A DNA stretch of 64,000 nt from Rhizobiales bacterium Y(2018) (GTDB lineage: Bacteria > Pseudomonadota > Alphaproteobacteria > Rhizobiales > Aestuariivirgaceae), in NCBI GenBank assembly GCA_005502925.1, contig SCPD01000002.1, positions 186,001 to 250,000 of the forward strand, given 5' to 3'. The notes under the pieces were generated by a model that saw nothing but the letters and a program-made list of their open reading frames with translations, was not told where the DNA came from and ran no database searches. The translations under genes were made by a program, and so were the position numbers. Below, in pieces: positions 47,744-56,150 of this stretch (position 1 is the stretch's first letter; each line of letters begins with the position of its first letter).

Positions 47744-48547
47744 CGTGCGGCCCCCTGATTGCGATGAATTTGTAGGTAACTTGTTTGGAAATTGGTCTCA
47801 TTTTCGTCCCCCTTTTGAATGGTATTGGGCGTCATGGATCAGAGCCCAAGGAACGCAGGCATTCAGCCGGCTAGGTCGGAAAAACGCCCGCCTGTGGCCG
47901 CCTCAGAGGACGCGGCTCATGCTGCCGTACTCTCTCTGAGATACGGGAATGGATTGAGCTTCTGAAATCTCCCCACCGAACGTGAGGACCGTGCGACTGA
48001 TTTTAATGCTGGACAGTCTTACTCAAGGCGCCCACGGTCGATTGCTTCAGGAAACACGTGCCCTCGTTCTACCGAAGCGGGGCGTTCTGCCTCAATAGAG
48101 CATTGCCCGGTCTCTCATTCTCTCTGCGGGACAGGGCGAGGAAGTGCGGCCCGCCAAAACAACGAGACGGCGACAGGTTGTATAACGGGCCGCCGCCCTT
48201 CGAAGATGCCTCAGAAAGGCCTGGTCGTCCTAACCGCGCCAAGCCGGCCCGCGAAGCGCTAGACAGGGCCTCGTGATCGGATAAATGGGGATGAGCCGCA
48301 ATTCTCGAGCCCAACCGCGCGCGGGGAACTCGGTGTTCTTTCGCCATGGGCCCCTTAATTGCGTCTATCTGCTTGACGTTCAGCCTATTGATGGCTGCGC
48401 ATAGGATGGTTTTCCAGATGCAGATTTATCCCAACACCTATCCCTACCACGAAGCTGGTTGTACGTGAACAGAAGCGAACGCGATTGGACGCGTTCGGAT
48501 AGGAAAGCACTGATAACATCAGATCTTCCGCACGCTATCGGACATCT
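47744..48547. other. Gene-poor stretch inside the repeat-flanked segment
   Basis: About 800 bp with no gene I can support. Frames present are short and have odd composition (rich in Arg, Pro, Ser). A perfect 8-bp hairpin with a 6-base loop (CGAACGCG 48476-48483, CGCGTTCG 48490-48497) lies about 50 bp from the tRNA-side repeat. No transposase or integrase remains. Confidence 0.5.
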
Positions 48548-48577
48548 ATGTATCTGATCGGATTGAATTTTGGCGGA
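48548..48577 (+). repeat. tRNA-side copy of the direct repeat (candidate att site)
   Basis: 30 bp overlapping the last seven bases of tRNA-Ser(GGA) (48571-48577 in complement) and 23 bp beyond. It differs from 44922-44951 only at 48561 (G against A). The tRNA is intact, as expected for an integrase site that restores the gene. Confidence 0.6.
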
Positions 48578-48660
48578 AGAGGAGGGATTCGAACCCTCGA
48601 TACGCTTTCACGTATACACACTTTCCAGGCGTGCGCCTTAAGCCACTCGGCCACCCTTCC
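48571..48660 (-). tRNA. tRNA-Ser (anticodon GGA)
   Basis: 90 nt with a complete cloverleaf: acceptor GGAAGGG/CTCTTCC, D arm with GAGTGGCTTAAGGC, anticodon loop CTGGAAA, long variable arm (ATACG/CGTAT) as in class II tRNAs, T arm GAGGG-TTCGAAT-CCCTC, discriminator G and encoded CCA. It reads UCC/UCU codons. The 3' end points into the gene-poor segment and overlaps the direct repeat. Confidence 0.97.
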
Positions 48661-49272
48661 GCAAGCGGCGGGTCATATTCTTTCCCGCCGGACGGGCTTG
48701 CCGCCCGAATTCGGGGCGCACTATAGCCAGAGCGCGCCACGGTTCAAGCGTCTGTTGCGGGTCGCGCGCCGGCGATCCCATCCTGAACCAGGTCTGCGGC
48801 GGTTTTATTTGGTCCGTGAGCCCGGGCCGCAATATCCAGCAAAGAATTGCGCGGACTATCTGAGAACTTTGCGTCGCGACAACAATCTTCTTCACCCGGA
48901 TCGACTGGTGATTGATCTTCCCAGCCATGAGCTTCATTTCGGCGAATATTGGAATAACTGAAGTATATATTCAAGGAATTGAGAGAGAACGAAATATTTA
49001 CCAAGTAAATACTAGAATAAATTAGACAGCTGAAATAGATATTCACATAAATGAATGGTGTATTAAGTAAATTATTCAAATTTTAGATATCTTAGAAACC
49101 AGAGGCTAACCATTTATCTTAGAACCTGCACTTGGAAGGCCGCAAAGTCGCCCGATTTACTACCCGTTAAAGGGTGGAGCCTAGGGTTGTCCTCGGTTCA
49201 CGAAAACAGCCGTGCAAAACGCATCCTGACGTGAGCCGGTGCTGTTTACAGAGAAGCAAACTGGAGAATCAG
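48661..49272. other. Gene-free region with an AT-rich block upstream of the pilus locus
   Basis: About 610 bp without a supported gene. 48958-49110 is strikingly AT-rich (long runs of A/T words such as ATATTCAAGG, TAAATTAGAC, TTATTCAAATTTTAG) in a genome of roughly 60 percent GC or more. It is probably the control region of the flp operon; xenogeneic-silencer or MucR-like binding is possible but not shown. Confidence 0.5.
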
Positions 49273-49446
49273 ATGACCACTCTTATGCGTTTTGTGAAAG
49301 ACGAATCCGGCGCGACCGCCATCGAATATGGCCTGATCGCTGCCGCCATCGGCCTCATGCTTGTCGCCGTGCTGCCGAACCTGCGTATTGCCCTCAACAA
49401 CGTCTATGTCGCCATCACCACTGGCGTTGGTACCGTCCAGCCGTAA
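49273..49446 (+). CDS. Flp-family type IVb pilin (first copy)
   Basis: 57 residues. Flp prepilin with a short basic/acidic leader and the G/xxxxEY processing site (DESG-ATAIEYG, cleavage after Gly13), then the hydrophobic helix LIAAAIGLMLVAVLPNL. After cleavage by the CpaA peptidase it assembles into the Tad adhesive pilus. GGAG lies 6-7 bp before the ATG. The second copy, 148 bp away, is nearly identical in the mature part. Confidence 0.93.
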   Translation: MTTLMRFVKDESGATAIEYGLIAAAIGLMLVAVLPNLRIALNNVYVAITTGVGTVQP

Positions 49447-49487
49447 TCGACTTCGCTGGGCCTGCCAGCGGAAATTTTGCGATAAAG

Positions 49488-49511
49488 GGCCATTGGCATT
49501 GTCCAATGGCC
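49488..49511 (+). promoter_or_regulatory. Perfect hairpin between the two flp genes
   Basis: GGCCATTGG (49488-49496) pairs with CCAATGGCC (49503-49511), a perfect 9-bp stem with a 6-base loop and no T tract. It may stabilise the first pilin mRNA or limit read-through. Confidence 0.5.
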
Positions 49512-49594
49512 TCTGATGCTCACGGAGATACTGCGGAGAGCGCAGACAAGAGTGAGCCAGATGAATGGAGCACCTAGGTCAAATGGAGAATCAG

Positions 49595-49768
49595 GTGAAT
49601 AAATTCGCGCGCTTTTTGAAAGATGAATCCGGTGCAACCGCCATCGAATATGGCCTCATTGCCGCGGCCATCGGCTTAATGCTCGTTGCGGTGCTGCCGA
49701 ACCTGCGCATCGCCCTCAACGACGTGTATGTCGCCGTCACGACGGGTGTTGGCACCGTCCAGCCGTAA
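49595..49768 (+). CDS. Flp-family type IVb pilin (second copy)
   Basis: 57 residues from a GTG, chosen because GGAGAATCAG precedes it exactly as before the first copy and gives the same length. The mature sequence (ATAIEYGLIAAAIGLMLVAVL) equals copy one and differs at a few sites later (ALNDVYVAVTTG against ALNNVYVAITTG). An ATG 12 bp upstream is an alternative. A strong terminator follows at 49818. Confidence 0.93.
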   Translation: MNKFARFLKDESGATAIEYGLIAAAIGLMLVAVLPNLRIALNDVYVAVTTGVGTVQP

Positions 49769-49817
49769 CCGGCCTCGTGGCGCCAATTAAGCAGAGCCGC
49801 TTTAACAGGGAGGCTCG

Positions 49818-49850
49818 AAAGCCGCCAGCGCAAGCTGGCGGCTTTTCTCT
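49818..49850 (+). terminator. Intrinsic terminator after the flp genes
   Basis: AAAGCCGCCAGC (49818-49829) and GCTGGCGGCTTT (49834-49845) form a perfect 12-bp stem with a GCAA tetraloop, followed by TCTCT. It separates abundant pilin transcripts from the cpa genes. Confidence 0.9.
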
Positions 49851-49966
49851 TGTGCGGCAGCCTTCGCGGTAACGCGGTTTTTACGCGGCCGTGAAACTGT
49901 GAGCCGCTCGAATCCTTGGTGACCCTCTCAACACGATACGGGGACGAGGACGAAAGGACATGTAGC

Positions 49967-50467
49967 ATGATGAGTTTTCTGGGCCAGATACTTCTTCCTT
50001 TCCTGGTCGTGGCCGCAGGCGTCAGCGATCTCCTGACGATGCGCATCCCCAACTGGTTGAATATCCTGATCGCGTTGGCCTTCTTCCCCCTGGCGCTGGC
50101 GACCGGTATGCCGATGGACACACTGTTATGGCACTGCCTTACGGCGGTTGCCGTTTTGGTTGTCGGCTTCGGCCTCTTCTCGGCTGGTTTCATCGGCGGC
50201 GGCGACGCCAAGCTGTTGGCTGCGGCGGCGCTTTGGATCGGCTGGGCGCAAATTCCACAGTTTCTCATTTACACGGCGATCGCCGGCGGCGTCCTGGCCG
50301 TCATTGTGCAAAGCTGGCACCTGTTCCGGGTCGAAGGTGAAGTACACGAGATCGGCTGGGCCAAGCGCCTGTTTGGCCGCAAGATCGACCTCCCCTATGG
50401 CATCGCCATTGCGGCGGGAACCATCCTCGCCTTTCCCGGCACCTGGTGGATGCCGCTGGCGTCATAA
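49967..50467 (+). CDS. cpaA: Prepilin peptidase CpaA (A24 family)
   Basis: 166 residues, about six membrane helices. The catalytic aspartates of A24 aspartic peptidases are visible: GVSDLLTMRIPNW (about 18-30) and GGGDAKLLAA (about 72-81). It cuts Flp leaders in the inner membrane. A short single-domain enzyme without the methylase part, as usual for Tad systems. AAGGA lies about 8 bp before the ATG. Confidence 0.93.
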   Translation: MMSFLGQILLPFLVVAAGVSDLLTMRIPNWLNILIALAFFPLALATGMPMDTLLWHCLTAVAVLVVGFGLFSAGFIGGGDAKLLAAAALWIGWAQIPQFLIYTAIAGGVLAVIVQSWHLFRVEGEVHEIGWAKRLFGRKIDLPYGIAIAAGTILAFPGTWWMPLAS

Positions 50468-50488
50468 GTTTCAAAAGACAGCAAAAGC

Positions 50489-50504
50489 TTAACGGTAATT
50501 TGAC
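50489..50504 (+). promoter_or_regulatory. Possible CtrA-like site upstream of cpaB
   Basis: TTAA-N7-TTGAC (50489-50504) differs by one base from the CtrA consensus TTAA-N7-TTAAC. Pilus genes are CtrA targets in Caulobacter. It is a single near-match and could be chance. Confidence 0.25.
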
Positions 50505-50571
50505 CATTCACGGTGATTGTCAGGGATAAGGCGCGCCATCGTGATCGATGAGCGGGTGAGTGAGGTGTATA

Positions 50572-51393
50572 ATGAACAGGACGCGTCTTCTGGTCTTGGC
50601 CGTGGCATTCGGTTCCGCCGGTCTGGCCATCTATATGGCGAAAGGCCTCGTCGGAACGAAGACGGAAGTCCAGACCGTCGAAGTCAACAAGGTCGAAACC
50701 GTCGACGTCCTGGTCGCCACCAAGAATGTGCAAATGGGTGAGAAGCTGGTCGCCGGCTCGATCGGCTGGCAGTCCTGGCCCAAGTCGAGTGTCGCGGCGA
50801 CCATGATCACCAACGAGGCGCAGCCCGACGCGCAGAGCAAATACGAGACGGCACGCGCCCGCGCCGCGATCTATGAGGGCGAACCGATCAACGACAAGAA
50901 GCTCGTGATGCCGACTGAAAACGGCTTCATGTCGGCCATCCTGCCCAAGGGCATGCGGGCGATTTCGGTCCCGGTCTCCGCCGAAACCGGCGCCGGCGGC
51001 TTCATTCTCCCCAATGATCGCGTCGATGTGCTGGTGACCCGCAAGATCGACGACGGCTCGAACCAGAAATCCGCGATCAGCGAAACCGTGCTCACCAATG
51101 TGCGCGTCCTGGCGATCGACCAGACTTTCCGGCCGAAGGGCGACGACGACAAGGAATTTGTCGTTGCCGACAAGACGGCGACACTCGAGCTCGATCCGCG
51201 GCAGACCGAAGTGATCTCGATGGCGCAGGATGTCGGCCAGCTTTCTCTGACCCTTCGCTCGATCCGGGAGAATGACGGCGTTCCGCTCGCCGATATCGTT
51301 CCCAAGCTCAGCGACAAATACGCGAACGGAACGGAAAGCAACGAGATGACCATCATCAGATATGGCATTCCGCGGCGCGTGACACTGAATTGA
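50572..51393 (+). CDS. cpaB: Flp pilus assembly protein CpaB (RcpC)
   Basis: 273 residues. An N-terminal membrane anchor (about 5-25), a SAF domain (VDVLVATKNVQMGEKLVAG, about 45-110) and the conserved RAISVPVSAETGAGGFILPNDRVDVL block (about 132-160). A periplasmic partner of the CpaC secretin. The ATG at 50572 follows GAGTGAGG. The stop overlaps the region of the cpaC start. Confidence 0.93.
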   Translation: MNRTRLLVLAVAFGSAGLAIYMAKGLVGTKTEVQTVEVNKVETVDVLVATKNVQMGEKLVAGSIGWQSWPKSSVAATMITNEAQPDAQSKYETARARAAIYEGEPINDKKLVMPTENGFMSAILPKGMRAISVPVSAETGAGGFILPNDRVDVLVTRKIDDGSNQKSAISETVLTNVRVLAIDQTFRPKGDDDKEFVVADKTATLELDPRQTEVISMAQDVGQLSLTLRSIRENDGVPLADIVPKLSDKYANGTESNEMTIIRYGIPRRVTLN

Positions 51394-51404
51394 ATGGTTG
51401 GGAC

Positions 51405-52847
51405 ATGGCAGGGATGACGAAGAATCTATTGGTTACGGGCCGGCCCGGGGCAGCCATGCTCGCACGGAGACTGTTCGGCGGTCTTGTCCTGGCGGCGGTT
51501 CTCTTGCTCGCACCGTCTTTGGCGACCGTCACGCCGGCTCGCGCCGGCGATTATGGCGCATCGTCCGCCGGTGGCGACGGCGGGCGCCTGGTGCGCATCG
51601 GACTCAACAAATCCATCGTCATCAAGCTGCCGGGCCAGGCCCGCGATGTGCTGGTCGGCAATCCCGACATCGTCGATGCGGTGGTGCGCACGAAGAATAC
51701 CGCCTATCTCTTTGCCCGCGCCGTCGGCCAGACCAACATCTTCTTCTTCGACGCCAGTGGTCAGCAGATCCTGGCGCTTGATCTCGAAGTCGCGCAGGAC
51801 ATGACGGCGCTGCAGAAGCTGGTGCGCCGCACCATCCCGGGCTCGCGCATCGTGGTCGACACGATCGGCGAAAACGTCGTCTTGAGCGGCGCGGCGAAGA
51901 ACCCGGCGGAAGCCAAGCTCGCTCTCGATCTGGCGGTGAAGTTCACCGGCGACGAAAAGAAGGTGATCTCCAGCATCAACGTGCGCGGCAGCGAGCAGGT
52001 CATGCTGAAGGTGCGCGTCGCCGAAGTTCAGCGTAATGTGCTGAAGCAGTTCGGGATCAATACGACGGCGGTGTTCTCGATCGGCAAATTTGCCTTCAAT
52101 CTCGCCAATGTCAATCCGTTCCCGACCCTACCTATCAGCCCTCTTGGCGTCTATCAGGGCGGGTTCTCGAGTGGCGGCGACTCGGTTGATGCCTTCGTTC
52201 GGGCCATGGAGCGCGACGGCCTGCTGCGCACCCTGGCGGAGCCCACATTGACAGCGGTCTCGGGCGAGGCGGCGAACTTTCTCGCTGGCGGTGAATTCCC
52301 CATTCCCGTTGCTCAAGACGACAACAAGATCACGATTGAGTTCAAGAAATTTGGTGTCGGTCTGGGCTTCACGCCGCTCGTCATGTCGGAAGGTCGGATC
52401 TCGCTCAAGATCAGCACCGAGGTCAGCGAGATCTCAAAGGATGTTTCGATTACCTTGCAAAACATCACAATTCCGGGTTTGAGCGTCCGGCGCGCCGAGA
52501 CGACCGTCGAGCTGCCGAGCGGCGGGTCGGTCGCGATGGCCGGCCTGATCAAGGATAGCGCGCGTGCCGATATCACCGGCACGCCGGGTCTCAAGGATCT
52601 TCCCATTCTGGGCGTCCTGTTCCGCAGCCGTGACTTCCAGCAGAATCAGACCGAGCTCGTCGTCATCGTGACGCCTTACATCGTCAATCCGGTGAACGAG
52701 CAGCAGCTCGCGATGCCGACCGACAATCTGGCCAACGCCACCGACACGCAAGGCATATTCTTCGGCCGCCTCAACCGGGTCTATGGCGCGGCGGGCAAAA
52801 AGCCCGACGGCGTCTATCACGGCAATGTCGGCTACATCGTCGAGTGA
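51405..52847 (+). CDS. cpaC: Outer-membrane secretin CpaC (RcpA)
   Basis: 480 residues. A signal peptide (after a basic start, hydrophobic to about residue 45, cleavage near ARA). N-terminal secretin N0/BON-like parts (VRIGLNKSIVIKLPGQARDVLVGNP), then the secretin domain with LAEPTLTAVSGEAANFLAGGEFPIP (about 275-300) and the VALAEMAG-like end PSGGSVAMAGLI. It forms the ring through which the pilus leaves. An upstream TTG at 51390 and the ATG at 51457 are alternatives. Confidence 0.93.
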   Translation: MAGMTKNLLVTGRPGAAMLARRLFGGLVLAAVLLLAPSLATVTPARAGDYGASSAGGDGGRLVRIGLNKSIVIKLPGQARDVLVGNPDIVDAVVRTKNTAYLFARAVGQTNIFFFDASGQQILALDLEVAQDMTALQKLVRRTIPGSRIVVDTIGENVVLSGAAKNPAEAKLALDLAVKFTGDEKKVISSINVRGSEQVMLKVRVAEVQRNVLKQFGINTTAVFSIGKFAFNLANVNPFPTLPISPLGVYQGGFSSGGDSVDAFVRAMERDGLLRTLAEPTLTAVSGEAANFLAGGEFPIPVAQDDNKITIEFKKFGVGLGFTPLVMSEGRISLKISTEVSEISKDVSITLQNITIPGLSVRRAETTVELPSGGSVAMAGLIKDSARADITGTPGLKDLPILGVLFRSRDFQQNQTELVVIVTPYIVNPVNEQQLAMPTDNLANATDTQGIFFGRLNRVYGAAGKKPDGVYHGNVGYIVE

Positions 52848-52865
52848 CGCAGGATAGAAAGAACG

Positions 52866-53303
52866 ATGACCATGAACATGCTGATCTCGGTTGATGGATT
52901 TGTGAAGATGCTGGTGCTCTCCGGCGTGGCGTTGCTTGCCGTCGGATGCAAGAAGGACGGCCCGACCCTCGATGATCTCTACGCGCCGCAGGAGGCGTAT
53001 TACCAGCGCCACCCGATCGTCGTGACAAAGTCGGGTGCTCATGCCAGGGAATGTGGTGACTGGCCGAAGGATCTGACCCGAAATGCGCAAAACAATGAAT
53101 ATCAGAACTTCGGTTGCGCGCAGCAGAACAACATCGCCGCAATGGTCGCCAATCCGCAAGATCTGATCAGGCCGCGGGTGCAGACGCCGTCGGATCCGAT
53201 GCGTCGTTCGAAAGTCATCGACAACTACCGGACCGGAGAAGCCACGTCCGCGGCGACCGAAGAGCAGCAGCAGAAATCCAAGATCTCCGACGTCGCCCAG
53301 TGA
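52866..53303 (+). CDS. cpaD: Shortened pilus assembly lipoprotein CpaD
   Basis: 145 residues where CpaD proteins usually have 200 or more. The lipobox AVGC gives a mature lipoprotein from about Cys28. YYQRHPIVV near 46, the usual start of the CpaD domain, is joined almost directly to CGDWPKDL (near 63), the start of the conserved C-terminal part (FGCAQQNNIAAMVANPQDL). The central section of roughly 90-110 residues is missing, though the frame is intact. It sits in the usual place between cpaC and cpaE. Confidence 0.85.
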   Translation: MTMNMLISVDGFVKMLVLSGVALLAVGCKKDGPTLDDLYAPQEAYYQRHPIVVTKSGAHARECGDWPKDLTRNAQNNEYQNFGCAQQNNIAAMVANPQDLIRPRVQTPSDPMRRSKVIDNYRTGEATSAATEEQQQKSKISDVAQ

Positions 53304-53323
53304 CGGGCAAGGATGCTTACGAC

Positions 53324-54580
53324 ATGAACCAGGCTGTATTGAATACCGAGTATGACCCTCATCTCGCCTCGCCGGTCGTGGCAATGGTGCCTCATATCAA
53401 TATCCGTGCCTTCTGCGAGGACCAGCGAACGATCCAAGCCGTCCAGGCTGCCGCCGCCGATCGGCGCATGGCGCGCGCCCATGTCCAGATGCATATGGGC
53501 GGTGTCGGTGCTGCCGTTCAGACTTTCCAGAGCGAGCTGACCCCGAATGTCCTGATCGTCGAGACCGCCGGCAACCGCGACACGGTCCTGGCCGAACTGG
53601 GGCACCTGGCGCAGGTCTGTGGGCCGGAAACTAAGGTCGTCGTCATCGGCCACTTGAACGACGTGCTGCTCTACCGTGAGCTGATGCGCCAGGGGGTGAG
53701 CGAATATATGGTCGCGCCGGTTCATCAGCTTCAATTGATCGAAACGATCGCCGCATTGTTCCACGACCCCCATGCGAAGCCGCTCGGCCGCATTTTCGCC
53801 TTCGTCGGCTCGAAAGGGGGCGTGGGATCGAGCACGCTCGCGCACAATGTCGGCTGGTATCTGTCGCGCCATCTCGATACTGACACGGTCATTACCGATT
53901 TCGATCTGGCCTTCGGCACCGCCGGGCTCAATTTCAATCAGGAAACCTCACAGGGCATCGCCGACGCGCTTGGCCAGCCGGATCGCGTCGACCAGACACT
54001 GCTTGACCGACTTCTGACCAAATGCGGCGACAAGCTGAGCCTGCTCGCCTCGCCCGGAGCTATCGATCGCGACGTTCACATCGACGCCTCTTCCGTCGAG
54101 GTTATTCTCAATACGGTCCGCCACAGCGTGCCCTGCGTCATTGTCGATGTGCCGAATATGTGGGCGCCGTGGATCAAATACACGCTGCTGGCGGCCGACG
54201 AAGTGGTCATCACTGCGACGCCGGAACTGGCCAGCTTGCGCAACACCAAGAACATGGTCGACCTGCTCAAGCAGGCGCGTCCGAACGACCGCCCGCCGCG
54301 CTTGGTGATGAACCAGATCGGGATTCCCAAGCGGCCGGAGATACCCGTCGCCGACTTTGCCAAGGCGATCGGCCTGGAGCCGTCCTTGACCATAGCCTAC
54401 GACGCACAGACCTTCGGCACCGCGGCCAGCAACGGCCAGATGCTGGCCGAAGTGTCGGCCAAGGCCAAGGTTTCCGATGCGATCGCGAGCCTGGCGCAGA
54501 CACTCGTCGGCCAGGAGAAGCCGATTAAGTCAACGAAGTTCTCGTTGCCCTTTGCCGGCATGCTGTCGAGGAAGAAGTAA
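53324..54580 (+). CDS. cpaE: Pilus localisation ATPase CpaE (TadZ-like)
   Basis: 418 residues. An N-terminal receiver-like domain (about 35-140, NVLIVETAGNRDTVLAELGHL) without clear phosphorylation site, then a MinD/ParA-type ATPase with the deviant Walker A VGSKGGVGSSTLAHNVG near residue 163. CpaE/TadZ places the Tad machine at the pole. The ATG at 53324 follows AAGGA; a GTG at 53300, overlapping the cpaD stop, is an alternative. The cpaF ATG overlaps the stop. Confidence 0.93.
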   Translation: MNQAVLNTEYDPHLASPVVAMVPHINIRAFCEDQRTIQAVQAAAADRRMARAHVQMHMGGVGAAVQTFQSELTPNVLIVETAGNRDTVLAELGHLAQVCGPETKVVVIGHLNDVLLYRELMRQGVSEYMVAPVHQLQLIETIAALFHDPHAKPLGRIFAFVGSKGGVGSSTLAHNVGWYLSRHLDTDTVITDFDLAFGTAGLNFNQETSQGIADALGQPDRVDQTLLDRLLTKCGDKLSLLASPGAIDRDVHIDASSVEVILNTVRHSVPCVIVDVPNMWAPWIKYTLLAADEVVITATPELASLRNTKNMVDLLKQARPNDRPPRLVMNQIGIPKRPEIPVADFAKAIGLEPSLTIAYDAQTFGTAASNGQMLAEVSAKAKVSDAIASLAQTLVGQEKPIKSTKFSLPFAGMLSRKK

Positions 54581-56121
54581 TGTTCGGGAAACGCGGCGAT
54601 CAACCCCAAGTCCCGCAAGGCGGAATGCGGCCGCCTCATACGGCGAACGGGCAGTTCACCCAAGCAGGCGCATCCTATCCGACCATGCCGGACCTGAAAG
54701 TCCAGCCCGGCGCCGTGCCGCAGGCGCCGCGCGCCGCGCCACTGCCGCCCCAGGCGCCGCGCGCCGGCCTGCCGCAGACCATCGCGCCGGCGACGCCGAA
54801 GCCGCTTGCCGGCGCTCCGCCGCGCCGCTCGGACAACTATTACGACATCAAGTCGACGATCTTCAACGCACTCATCGACGCCATCGATCTGACCCAGCTC
54901 AGCCAGCTCGATCGCGAGGGGGCGCGTGACGAGATCCGCGACATCGTCAACGAGATCATCACGCTCAAGGACGTGGCGATGTCGATCGCCGAGCAGGAGG
55001 ACCTGCTCGAGGACATCTGTAACGACGTGCTGGGTTACGGCCCCCTGGAGCCTCTCCTGGCGCGTGACGACATCGCCGACGTCATGGTCAACGGCGCCAA
55101 TACCTGCTTCATCGAAGTCGGCGGCAAGATGGAGAAGACCGGCGTCCGCTTCCGCGACAACGCCCAGCTCCTCAATATCTGCCAGCGCATCGTGAGCCAG
55201 GTCGGCCGCCGTGTCGACGAAGCCTCGCCGATCTGCGACGCGCGCCTGGCCGACGGTTCGCGCGTCAATGTGATCGTGCCGCCTCTCGCCATCGATGGTC
55301 CGACCCTCACCATCCGCAAGTTCAAGAAGGACCGGCTCAAGCTTCCCGACCTGGTGAAATTCGGCACCATCACACCGGAAGGTGCGACGATCCTTGAGAT
55401 CATCGGCCGGGTGCGCTGTAATATCCTGATCTCCGGTGGCACCGGCTCCGGCAAGACCACGCTGCTCAACTGCCTCACCGGCTATATCGACCTGGATGAG
55501 CGCGTCATCACCTGCGAAGACGCCGCCGAGCTCCAGCTCCAGCAGCCGCATGTCGTCCGCCTCGAAACCCGTCCGCCCAATCTCGAAGGCGAAGGCGAGG
55601 TGACGATGCGCGATCTCGTCAAGAACTGCCTGCGTATGCGGCCCGAGCGGATCATCGTCGGCGAGGTCCGCGGACCCGAGGCCTTCGATCTTCTGCAGGC
55701 CATGAACACCGGCCATGACGGCTCGATGGGAACGTTGCACTCCAACAGCCCGCGCGAGGCCATTTCGCGTCTCGAATCGATGATCACCATGGGCGGCTAC
55801 GCTTTGCCGTCCAAGACGATCAAGGAGATGATCGTCGGTTCGATCGACGTCATCATCCAGGCCTCACGCCTGCGCGACGGCTCGCGCCGCATCACCCACA
55901 TCACCGAGGTTATCGGCATGGAGGGTGAGGTGATCATCACTCAGGATCTCTTTGTCTATGAGATCATCGGTGAAGATGCGAATGGGCGCATCATGGGCCG
56001 GCATCGCTCGACCGGCATAGCCCGGCCGCATTTCTGGGATCGCGCCCGCTACTACAATGAAGAAAAGCGCCTGGCTGACGCGCTTGAGCGCGCCGAGTCG
56101 CGCAATGATGGTCAGGTCTAG
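54580..56121 (+). CDS. cpaF: Pilus assembly ATPase CpaF (TadA)
   Basis: 513 residues. A Pro/Ala-rich N-terminal linker (about 1-85), then a secretion ATPase of the GspE/VirB11 superfamily with Walker [14 protein letters not shown] near 288 and Walker B/His boxes ([13 protein letters not shown] near 350, [18 protein letters not shown] near 375). It powers extension and retraction of the Flp pilus. The ATG overlaps the cpaE stop by one base. Confidence 0.96.
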   Translation: MFGKRGDQPQVPQGGMRPPHTANGQFTQAGASYPTMPDLKVQPGAVPQAPRAAPLPPQAPRAGLPQTIAPATPKPLAGAPPRRSDNYYDIKSTIFNALIDAIDLTQLSQLDREGARDEIRDIVNEIITLKDVAMSIAEQEDLLEDICNDVLGYGPLEPLLARDDIADVMVNGANTCFIEVGGKMEKTGVRFRDNAQLLNICQRIVSQVGRRVDEASPICDARLADGSRVNVIVPPLAIDGPTLTIRKFKKDRLKLPDLVKFGTITPEGATILEIIGRVRCNILISGGTGSGKTTLLNCLTGYIDLDERVITCEDAAELQLQQPHVVRLETRPPNLEGEGEVTMRDLVKNCLRMRPERIIVGEVRGPEAFDLLQAMNTGHDGSMGTLHSNSPREAISRLESMITMGGYALPSKTIKEMIVGSIDVIIQASRLRDGSRRITHITEVIGMEGEVIITQDLFVYEIIGEDANGRIMGRHRSTGIARPHFWDRARYYNEEKRLADALERAESRNDGQV

Positions 56122-56150
56122 TCCGGGGACCGGTATTAGGGAGTGCGTTG

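Noticed and set aside
47745-47939. 64-codon frame in the gene-poor segment
   Set aside because: No ribosome site and no protein-like conservation pattern.
48069-48347. 92-codon frame on the minus strand starting MAKEHRVPRARLG with AAGGGG upstream
   Set aside because: The start looks fair but the rest is Arg/Ser/Leu-rich and matches no family I know; too weak to list as a gene.
49273-49768. Short tandem repeat or CRISPR-like array
   Set aside because: The repeated units are two complete pilin genes, not spaced short repeats.
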